From Lycorma delicatula (taxonomy: Eukaryota > Arthropoda > Insecta > Hemiptera > Fulgoridae), in contig NC_134458.1 of assembly GCF_047948215.1 (NCBI RefSeq), positions 85,949,260 to 86,013,259 of the forward strand: 64,000 nt of DNA, read 5' to 3'. Below, one piece after another: positions 47,080 to 56,750 of the stretch (the first letter of the stretch is position 1; every line of letters starts with the position of its first letter). The notes below the pieces were generated by a model that was given only the letters and a program-made list of their open reading frames with translations, did not search any database and was not told where the DNA came from. The position numbers and the translations under genes were made by a program.

Positions 47080-50000
47080 GTAAAATTTGCAATTACTTAA
47101 CATAAAGCATCCATTTTTACACAAAATAATTCTGTTAGCTATTTTTCATATTTCTTGGTTATTAATAATTTGTTTAGTCAAAGTCATATAGATAATTTTG
47201 AAGTCATTATTATGATAAATGATATCACAATTTTTAAGTACATACATTTTTCCCATGTATGATATAAATCACACTATGTTGTTTGCACATACAAGTTAAA
47301 CTATAAATATATAAGTGAAAGGAATAGCAAAAGAGATCAGAAAATAAAATTATTCAAAAAATGTTTTAAAAAGTTTGAAAAAATTTTGTGATTTTTAATT
47401 TGAATTATTTTAAATTTTTAAGTGGAACATGTATTTGATCTGTATAATCAAATTCATAACAGTTGTTTTTGTAAAATAAAAAAAACTGGTTTTTTTGGAT
47501 ATATAACTTTCGTCCAGGACCAAACATTTCGTTTTTAGATTTAAATGACTATTAAGTTATGATAATCCATTACTGATAGTAAGTGCCAGTTTTAAATGAA
47601 ATCAGTGAAGAGGTTTAGCAGCCGTAGCACCTGGATATAAACAAAAGGAATATCATGTTTTTTGATTCAGTGATAAAAATCCAAAAAATATATAACTCTA
47701 TCAGAAACTACTAATTTCATTTGTCTATTTCAATAAAAATACAAATAAAGTCACTTATATACATAATTTTTCTGAATACATTTTAAAATGTGATAAAATT
47801 TTAAATGACTAGCTACCAAATGGAAGTTGTTCTTCCAAAGGAGATTTCAGAGCTAATTGGTAGCTACTTCTTCAGGACATTAGCATATTAGTAGCATTGT
47901 TGTTAATGGTACCACCTTAAAAAATATTAGGAAGCCATTTTAGTACATAATTTACATTTACACCTTTTTATGTGACAAACAATGACTAATATTTAATTAC
48001 TGAACTTGTAATCAATTAAAATTGAAAAATGTATTCTATTTATGTAGGATCTATTTCTTTAATACGTTGTTTTTGTCATAATGTGCATATTTCATATTGT
48101 TCAGTTATATTATGATCTTAGTTTTTATGTGCTATGTGTAAAATTTGCATATTGCAGTGTCTTTTTATGTACATCATGTTTCTTTGATGTGTTTTGCCAG
48201 AAATAATTCGACTGTTGTCTGTACATGGTCTATGAATATGTGAGTGAATGTGTATCCAGTCTGTCAGCAATACATTATTCATCACTATAGTTTAATTTGT
48301 ATAATCATGAGTTGCTGTGATTAATAAAATGTACTTTTTTACTTTTCTAGATGCTCTTATGTATTTTGTTTGCTGCTTTGAAAGCAGCACAGTAACTTAA
48401 CAATTTTGTATAACAATGTTGTGTTGATGAATGTTAATATGTATTTATGGACCACATTAAGATAATTTGACACTCTATTTTTTCATGTCATAATTTGGTT
48501 TTCATTCTTCTTTGTTTGGTCTGGCTATTTTCACAACTACCTTATTTTTTTTATTTTTTGTAATTAATCACCATAAATTACCTTCCTAAAGAGATCCATG
48601 TTTAAAATATAATTTTCTTAATTCTGACCGCTTGGAGATTTTTCTTAATTGCTTCAATCCAATTTAGTTTTGATTATCTCTTCTAGAAGAAAGCTGTTAA
48701 TTTTTTCAGTGAGTTTTTTATAATTATTAATAATTTAAAATTATTTACCCTTTGTACTCATAATTATAAAAATATTAGTACAATATGATTCAATTTCATG
48801 TTTATTCTTTTCTGAAAATGAATACAATAATCACTTTCCTTTCAAAGCATGCAGCTTAGTTTTTTGCTAGAATATGTTGAGATTAAGAAATTAGCACAAA
48901 CTAGGTAAGGAAGATGTACTGCATCAAGTCAATAAAATGAATGAAAAAAAAAATGAAAACTCTTATGATAAAATAAACTGTACAAAAAAAAAAGTGATTC
49001 ATGAATACACATTTAACATAGAGAAGCCATGTTTATGGAGCAAAAGATTGTTCAGGACAATTTTTTACCATAATAACAACTATCTACTTCTTTAGATTAT
49101 GGGCAACCATTGAAAGCAGAAACAAAAAGCTACTCAGAAACAGATGCTTTAAAAAAGGACCTCCTTTATTTAAGTTTTTCAATAACAAAATTTTTAAGTA
49201 AAAATATTTTACTTCAAGCAATTTTTTTATTAACTTCACTTTTTTATAAAATGTACCAATTTTAAACTGTAACAATAGTTCTGTTACTAAATTAAGATGT
49301 TATAAGCTTCCATCAATAATAATGAAGGAAACTGAAAATGGCGGTTGAAAACATTCAAACGTAAAGAAGAATAAAACCTATAATTATGATACATGCATTA
49401 TGGATTAACAGAATAGCTGAAGTAGAATTTTAAAAGAAGCCTGGTTAAAACAAAAAAGGAATTGCAAAGTGATTTATCTGTAGATGATTTCATTTAAATC
49501 TACTTAAATTATATTTAGTCTCTTGTCACTCATCCAGATTTATTTTATTTCAATTTCAAGTTTGCATACAGAGATTTTAAATTGTATTAAGTAAAAAAAA
49601 AAAAACTTACTATAATTGTAATTTGAATTAGGTATGGGCAATCACAGAAAAAAATAAACAATTCTTTGCTTGTTAATGACCACAACAAATTTATAAAAAA
49701 ATTGTGTAGATTTATGCTTACAGAGGGATTTTACAGTTTCCAAAACTTTAGAATTATATTTTAATAAGAAAATAAGTAATCATACGTAAATATTATATTA
49801 TATCTTATACACTTTTCATGATTTTGCACTTTATATGTTCATACTTACTTTCCAAAATATTAATTCTAAATATTTTTACTGGTTTGAGATAAAATAATGG
49901 TTTGCTTCTTTTTATCTGTGAGTAATGATTTATAATGAACTTTGATTCAGAAAATAATATCATATCTTATTTTTTCTTGCTAAAGACTTTTAGAAGATAA

Positions 50001-50761
50001 CTGTAAAAATATTTTCTTTTCAAAAATAAACATTATCATGTAATTGATAAAATTATGTAAAAAAAAAAAAATACTATAAAAGCAACTTATTATAAATATG
50101 AAATTTCATTTTTTATCGGTAGTATATGAATATTATAAAAAAAAACTTTTAATGTATGTTTTTATCTGTATTAACGTAATGACAAACATTTATTATTGGC
50201 AAAAATTTTAAAAAAATAGAAAGTTTATGATAACAAATCCAATAATATAATATTATATCATAAGAATATCATATAATTTATTTAACTGTAAAAATTTATC
50301 CTCAAATTAAATATTTTTCAGAATAAAAGACACCATTTAAAATACAATTTATCATAAAAGATTATACCATATGTAATTTATTCCAGTAAAAGATTATACC
50401 ACCTTTAATACATACAGTGATCCCAAGTCTATTCTCTACAAAAAAAAAGAAAAAAGAAAATTTTTTTTACAGTATTTTATAATTATACTGTACAAAATAT
50501 TGACCTATTTTTAATTCTTCAGAACAAAAAATTCTAGAAATAAATTATTTAGAATTATAAGTGACAATTTAAATTTCAAGAATCAAAATTAAAGTGCTTT
50601 TTTTAGCAAACAAATGTTTAATATTTTCTTGTTCATTATTATCCCTTCCTATTTTCATATCCAATTACATAGGTTACGAAGGAAGTTGAGTAGAACATCT
50701 CTTAAGGTGAACAAACTTATTATACTTTTCTAACCTGAGTTACTTCTTATCTTTATACCAG
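47080..50761 (+). other. Intron of the NUDT5-like gene
   Basis: Donor GTAAAA (47080) and acceptor ...TTTATACCAG (ending 50761). It is AT-rich and poor in CpG, with no TE protein fragment seen. A nested stem lies at 47810-47866 (TAGCTACCAA / TTGGTAGCTA, 10-bp arms, with an inner TGGAAG/CTTCCA stem). Confidence 0.75.
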
Positions 50762-50925
50762 GTCTTGGGAAGGCGTGACAAGAAAGTACAAATCTGACAG
50801 CAATTCCTCTATTGATGAAGTTTATGTAATAGCTTTCCACAGGCGATTACTTTACAGAGAATGCATAATACTAGTAAAACATTATCGGCCAGCATTGAAA
50901 AATTTCACAATTGAAATGCCAACAG
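50762..50925 (+). CDS. NUDT5-like ADP-sugar pyrophosphatase, exon 2 of coding region
   Basis: The exon starts by completing the Arg codon split with exon 1, then reads SWEGVTRKYKSDSNSSIDEV, YVIAFHRRLLYRECIILVKH and YRPALKNFTIEMPT, and ends with the first base of a Gly codon before GTAGGA. This aligns without gaps to human-type NUDT5 (TWESVKRTTRK..., [26 protein letters not shown]). It provides the N-terminal and first core strands; the FPAG loop is MPTG here. The next exon should carry the Nudix box (GX5EX7REUXEEXGU), and I found no such sequence up to 64000. Either the intron extends past the window or the copy is incomplete. Confidence 0.87.
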
Positions 50926-52500
50926 GTAGGACAAATAATTCACTAAATAAATTAATAAGATAAATAATTAAACTATTATTTGTTTTGTTAAGAAATCTAA
51001 TAAGTTTGGTATTTAATTTATCACCTCTAATAAACCAAATCCCAAGATCAGCCAATAAATGTTAAGCTAATTAACTAATTAATTCAAAGATTTTAGAAAT
51101 AAAAAATACATTTTGCTTTTCAGATTAATTTTGGGTTGTATTCATTCTGAAATTTGCTATGAAATTAATTCTGAAATTAAATATGAAATTTGCTAAAATT
51201 GTGAAAAACAAAAGTAAAAATGACTCACTTTCATGGTTGTAATAGCCTTGGTATTACAAATCAATCCATGACAGACACCATCAGCATTCTTCTTACAACA
51301 TAACCAACAAAGGGCTGTGTAATAGGCTCCAATGAATGTTCTGGAAATATATTTCCATGCATTTAAAAAAATCAGTTACTTAACAAAATTTTTCTTTTAA
51401 ATACTAAAATAGAAATCTTTAGTGATTTACCTTGTAATCTTTTTTCATATATAATCAGTAGTGATGTCTCAATTAATTGAAATGGTTGATTAATAGATAT
51501 ACATAAAAATATAATTGTAATATAATAGCAGGAAGTAAAACAGTGAATCAGTGTAAAAAAATTACATTACATTGTTAGAAATATTTGTTATGTATATTAT
51601 ATGATAATATGTGTTTGAGTAGATTAGATTTAATATGGATGGTTTAAGCCCCATGTTCCTCAGTCTAAAAGTCTTTTATTACCCTTCTAGCTTCTGATTC
51701 TTTTACTTCAATTTTAAGTCCTTAAAACAACACCAAACCTGCCTTTACATAATCAAAAATTGTATTTTTCTTTTATTCTGAAATCTCTCACAATCAAGGA
51801 GTGAAAATCTACCATTTTCATTGGATTGTTAGCATAGCATAAATTAAATATCTTCTCAAAACACTCATAATTTTTAGAAGATTTCTGAATATACCATTTG
51901 CAGTTTGGGAATCAATTACTTTTTTGTAATCAGATTAGAAGATCTGCATGGGGTATATTTCATTAAGATGCCTGTAAAGCTTTGTTAAAGATTGGGTTAT
52001 CCAATATTTCCTGAAAAATGCTTATCAAACCCATTGTTTGTAGTAAAATATAAGGCTTTAGTAATTCTGTATGCAAGTTTAAGGCATTTTTTACTTTAAA
52101 AATTGCATTCATGAAGCACAAATTTTCTATATTTTCAAAATTATATTACTAGCAGTTATATACTACTGTAGTATACAATACTTCAACTACAGTTATACAT
52201 TATTATAATTACGCAAAAAAACCAATGATTTTTTCAAAATGTAACATTTTTTATTTATATTTGAAAATAAAATTATATGAATTAAGATGATAAGAATATA
52301 ATGGCTACATACATTGACAGATTTAAGATATTTCAGTATCAGAGTCATAAAGTGCTATTATAATTATGTATAGAGTATGAATATACCTTTTTTTTACAAT
52401 AGAAATTAATTTATGAAAGATAAGTTGCCAAAGAGCTAACAGAAAACTGATGAAATTATTATTTTTAATGAACTCTGAAAGAACACCATTTTATAAGATG
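50926..52500. other. AT-rich DNA, probably the next NUDT5-like intron
   Basis: No plus-strand exon is recognisable. A minus-strand exon candidate at 51229-51340 is listed separately. Confidence 0.45.
51229..51340 (-). CDS. Candidate exon of an unknown minus-strand gene
   Basis: On the minus strand the interval is preceded by TATATTTCCAG and followed by GTGAGT, a strong donor. One of its three frames is fully open: 37 codons with TFIGAYYTALCWLCCKKNAD and GVCHGLICNTKAITTMK. The other two have stops. The peptide has six cysteines in a CXXCC...C...C arrangement that could bind metal, or a short hydrophobic stretch. I do not recognise the family. It lies antisense within the NUDT5-like locus. It could also be an old TE fragment or chance. 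Confidence 0.35.
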
Positions 52501-52504
52501 GAAA

Positions 52505-52740
52505 AAAAGAGTTAATTATCTGGTATGGTCATAATAAGGAAAGATGGCCCAAGTAAACTTTTTGAGAGAGAAAAAAGAGGAAGGCCCAAGTAAAAATGTG
52601 TCTAAAGCATATAGCAAAATGGAAATAGGCTTCAGATTATGAAGGATATTAAGTCAGCAAATAATGAAAGTGAGATTGTATAAATAACTTGGAGATGACG
52701 ACTTTAAACAACTCTTTGTAGTACTATACAATGAATAAGA
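52505..52740 (+). pseudogene. Possible LINE C-terminal fragment (weak)
   Basis: In changing frames the plus strand reads WYGHNKERWPK near 52520-52553 and KRKAQVK near 52571, then LEMTTLNN. These resemble the WYGHVxRMxxxRWPxK...GRRKRGRP segment near the end of endonuclease-RT LINEs. Only about 60 codons are involved and identity is low. Confidence 0.3.
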
Positions 52741-53399
52741 ATTCAGCATCAAACATGCAATTTTTTCTGTTACTTTAAGTTAAGATTCACGTTTAATATT
52801 CTCCTCAAAAAAGTAATAATACAGTATTAGAAGTAAAATATAATAAGACTTCACAACCCGAAAAGCGAAAATAATCATCGGAAATTTTAATAATAAACAA
52901 ATAAATTGACAAGACCAACAAAGAAGCAGTACAGTAGCTTCTTGAAACATAATTCTTCTTCTGAAAACATATTTCTATGAATTTAGAAAGCCGAGTTGAT
53001 TTTAAAATTTGTCTTTTAAAAAGGTATAAACTATAATTTATTCTTTATGCTATGAACGTAAATAAAATTATTAAAATACATCTTTTTTTTTCGACCTTGT
53101 GTTAAAAGTCATTTGAGAGAAACGACCGTTAGAACAGTTATAAGAAAAGACAAGTTCTATTTCTGTACTTTGAAGTGTAATAAAAATGACTTTTACGATG
53201 TTGGCAGCCTGTATTATTCTAAGACTTGCAGAGCACGCACTCGACGAATGATGGTAAACGCAGTACAAAAAAATTTACATAATTATCGTCGTGTAATGTT
53301 AAAGGTGATTTGATGGAACTCATATTAATATGAGTAAAATAAATTATATTAAAAATATTCCAGAAGAATTTCTATTAAAGAAAAAAGAAAAAAAAAACT

Positions 53400-53825
53400 T
53401 GTAGCAGTAAGTGTGACAGGACGGATTTCCGGTTTTATTTAACCCTGAAAACGTACCCAAAAACCTAGTTTTTTGCCTCTAACTCCGCTTACTGCGAATC
53501 GATCCGCTTGAAAATCTGTAGGACTCTATTTTCAATAGGTTTACATCACTCCACCAGGTTTCGTCAAAATCAGTTAAGATTTGCGTCCGGTAAAGCGAAC
53601 GAAAAAATTTAATAATTGTATACATAGGTATGTGTATAAGCATTGCAGAATCATGTTCAGGAGACTCCGAAACGCAAAGAAAAGTTGGTTCCCCCTCTTC
53701 CGACACCCCCTTATAAATCTGACCGAGTAAAAATTCCGGTTTAACGAGGATGTATTGAAGTGGAGTGCAATTATCCGAGATGGTTAAAAATTTATTGTTT
53801 AGGATTACGTAAGATGTCTGCAAAA
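53400..53825. repeat. Unassigned interspersed repeat with a minus-strand open frame
   Basis: The segment has the wording CCAGGTTTCGTCAAAATCAG, typical of insect interspersed repeats, and resembles the fragment at 35490 in that part. On the minus strand 53479-53823 is open for 114 codons, but the frame has no domain I recognise, and repeated noncoding DNA is the more likely explanation. Confidence 0.4.
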
Positions 53826-54529
53826 AAATACAATTTACATTTTATGAAAAATGTAACGATTTTGAACGCTATATGCTAAATTAGATTTATTTACAATTGT
53901 GAGAGATCAACGTTAGACAAAAATAGGAGACAATTATATAAGAAAAGTATTAAGAAACTGGAATTAACCTTGAAAATAGAGAAGGGTTTAGAGAAATCAG
54001 AATCATTTAGACAAACTACCGGCGGCCTATAATAGGGCCGACGAAACTCTCGAAACGCTGAATCGCCCTTTATTAAATTAAAAAAGAGTCAAACGAAAGG
54101 CAGCTGGCAAAATGTGACAGTGCAGAGGACTTTTGGGATGGATCAGTTGTTGATTTACATTCTACCTTCTGACAGAGACGTGGTTTGGATTCCGAAAGGT
54201 CCAGACGAATTTACCTGAGGTCGGTTGTTCGTGTACTTTCACTGGTTGTACAAGTTTAATATTCTTTTAAAAGTGTATTAATTATTACTCTATTCAGGTT
54301 GAAGTATTATTTAAAAAAATTTCACTTTTTTTTCAGCGCTCTTCGTTTGGTGTAGTTAATTTTTTATTTTATTTTAATTTACTAATTTCAGTATTCATTG
54401 ATTTTTGTTATCTTTGAGCAACTTCGAAAATGGAATACTCGAATATGAATTTTTCTAGTTTAATGGTTAAATATTCTAATCCATCTTTTGCTGTAATCAA
54501 AAAAATTACGGCAACATAATGATGTAGAC

Positions 54530-54712
54530 CAAACGCTGTTAGAATGTTTAAATACCAGAGGGCTAGTAATATCCCTATTAGCGGCCGTACACTGCAAACT
54601 AAGGCGAACGATTTTTCTAAAAAAATTCGGTAAACCACGTGAAATAACTTCAGCTTGGATACAACGGTTTCGTCAGCGTTATGATGTTGTGTCGGGGAGA
54701 ATAAGCGTATTA
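54530..54712 (+). pseudogene. Tigger/pogo transposase, CENP-B-type HTH part (plus strand)
   Basis: From 54538 the plus strand reads VRMFKYQRASNIPISGRTLQ-TKANDFSKKI, then after a +1 shift KFGKPREITSAWIQRFRQRY-DVVSGRIS (to about 54705). This matches the CENP-B/HTH DNA-binding domain of Tigger-like transposases (IPISGPxLQxKAxxFAKKxG... GWLxRFKxRH). Its catalytic half should follow on the same strand, but the next Tigger sequence is on the minus strand. Confidence 0.78.
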
Positions 54713-54746
54713 CAAATTTGTAAGAGAAAATTTGTAAAAATTACTT

Positions 54747-55600
54747 TTACTGCAAAACGTCGGTTATTTTGCTTTGCTTCGAACACTTCGTGTTGTAATA
54801 CAGTTTTTGAAGGTTCTTTTCTAAATCAAAACAAACACTCTTTGTTTTTTCTTTAGTAATTTCGGTAAAACTGAGAAACCGGCAAACGGTTTTCATTGCC
54901 GCTAAAACTTCTGGAAGATTTGGCGGGTTGATGTCTTTATCGTTACCTTCGTTGTCATTACCTACGTCCCCGTCTATTTCTGCTAGCACTGAAGCCACTA
55001 CATAATCATCTGTTACAGTTTCACGCGTTTCTAAATCTTTGTCAACCTCTTGATGATCTTAAAAAAAATAAATGCATGCAATAAATGCATTTAATAACGA
55101 CTGGTTTTGCAGACTATTGCTCCATTCCGCTGAAGATTCTTCTTCGCATGCGAAGAAGAATACTAACTTCGCCAGCCTGTGGTAAAATTCCTGCATGTCA
55201 AAAGAAACTTTTTACAGTCAGTGGAGAGACCTCATTCCATGGTCTTTATAACATAATTATAGCATCCAGAATAGTTATTGGTGTTTCCTTTTTTTAATTT
55301 AAATTCTGTATCATTTGTAAAATTAGGTGTTTTTTGTAGTAGACTTTTACCGACTTGATCACGCCTTGATTTAAGGGCTGTAAGAATGCTGTTACTTTCG
55401 GTGGTAACTACACTAACTTTAAACACGAAAGATTTTCAACGTGTGGATGAGCCGGACAGTAGTCAATGAGCAGCAGTATTTTGTCATTTTCAATCTTTAA
55501 TTCACGGTCCCATTTTCGTAACCAAGAACTAAAGATATCAATTGTCATCCAAGCTTTCTTGTTATTTTCGTACATAACAGGAAGCGATTTCAAATTTTTC
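54747..55600 (-). pseudogene. Tigger/pogo transposase, DDE and C-terminal part (minus strand)
   Basis: Read on the minus strand from 55600: NLKSLPVMYENNKKAWMTID, IFSSWLRKWDRELKIENDK and ILLLIDYCPAHP (usually LLIDNCPAHP; the D is the second catalytic residue), up to a stop at 55408. A frame-shifted segment follows (55426-55232) with LTALKSRRDQVGKSLLQK. The C-terminus (54998-54747) has an acidic stretch DGDVGNDNEGNDKD and ends KQSKITDVLQ-stop, like the KQxKITDFF end of Tigger. The order on the minus strand is correct. The first catalytic D region is missing upstream of 55600. Confidence 0.82.
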
Positions 55601-55745
55601 AGGAAAATTATGATTTAAGTTAGTGGAAACGGCAAAAGAGAATCGGGGAGGCGCGCCATCGTGCTGGAAGTATACTTTGCGTCTCAGCGCTAGAAGAACA
55701 TCTTCAAGCAGCTGTCCCCCGAAATACTTAATGTAACTCACAAAA
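55600..55745 (-). pseudogene. mariner-type transposase fragment next to the Tigger
   Basis: Minus strand: YIKYFGGQLLEDVLLALRRK and VYFQHDGAPPRFSFAVSTNL-NHNFPEKF. FQHDGAPPHFS...V..xLN is the second-D block of a mariner-like transposase family. It abuts the Tigger reading within a few bases at about 55595-55600, so two unrelated transposase fragments are joined here. Confidence 0.7.
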
Positions 55746-56298
55746 TAATTTAAGCACTAATACAGTATTGCGCATTTTTGATCAGTTATTATTATTTTAG
55801 TGCCAACTTTAAAACAGTAATTTATTGAATAATTTATTGTGCTTCTGCCATTAATAAAAAAAAATTATATGTCATTTTTATTTTACAATTGTTTTGTAAT
55901 TTCCAGTTTTTTAATTTTTTAACTGCAATTTTTAACAGTAAATTTTGTTTTTACAAATTTCTCACATCACCAAAAGGGAATTTGGTTTCTGTTTACAATA
56001 AATAAGTATTTTTCTACTGAAACAGTAGTAATGTACTGTTTCTAATTAAATTTTCAATCTCTAATTCTTCTTTGTTTTATTCAACATATTTTACACCATT
56101 TTGTTCAGAATTAAATTTCCTACAAGTTTTGTTTAAAAGTTTTATGTGTTTATTACCTATTTAACAATGTTATTGTACGTCAAACATAAAAAAATAGGGG
56201 TTTTACTCCTAATAGGGACCTATTTTATTCGATTGTTGTAGTTAAAAACCATAAGAAATCACTAATTTTCCACCATAATTAACGCCTTTAAAATTTCA

Positions 56299-56460
56299 GT
56301 ACAACCTCATTTCACCGGTACAGCGGAAATCCGAGTGAAATTTTTCACTAGCCGTAACTCGCAATTATAGGACATATATTATATGAGTTTTTCCATTATT
56401 TTTACAAGTAGAGTAGTCTATGAAAGTCCCGGGAGAACTTCACGATACACTTTGTGTATT
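56299..56460 (+). repeat. Possible Tigger-type terminal sequence
   Basis: CAGTACAACCTCATTTCACC, followed by GGTACAGCGGAAATCCGAGT, resembles the CAGTxxAACCTC...GGAAATCCG start of Tigger elements. Its orientation means the element would extend rightwards, opposite to what the minus-strand DDE fragment would need. No partner end was found. Confidence 0.35.
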
Positions 56461-56750
56461 TATATATGATCTTTCCAGTCATGTCGCTAACGTTAAAATA
56501 TAACAAGATAACGTTAACTTAAAATTACACTGACTAAGATTTCCCGTATTGCATTGCCTGAGAAATAAAATTGAAGAAGTAATTTCGAGTCCTCACATCT
56601 TGCATATTTTTTAAACACTGTCTAAACGATACAGGTTAAAACACTTCAAGCTCGCTGAAATTATGTGTAAAATCAATGCAAAAAAAAATCGTCTCGGTTT
56701 TTTTAGACTCATTTTTTATGAAGTTTAAAGTTATCATATACTTTCGAAAA

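Larger units (their letters stand above)
52850..56750. other. CpG-rich block of composite TE origin
   Basis: CpG is frequent throughout this block and scarce on both sides. It contains an unassigned repeat (53400-53825), an inverted Tigger/pogo transposase (54530-55600), a mariner-type fragment (55600-55745) and a Tigger-end-like sequence (56299 on). It is likely one or more insertions younger than the surroundings or not subject to the same CpG loss. Confidence 0.55.

Noticed and set aside
53479..53823. 114-codon minus-strand open frame as a gene
   Set aside because: Located in repeat-like DNA with typical noncoding TE wording; no domain, no splice sites or start context of note.
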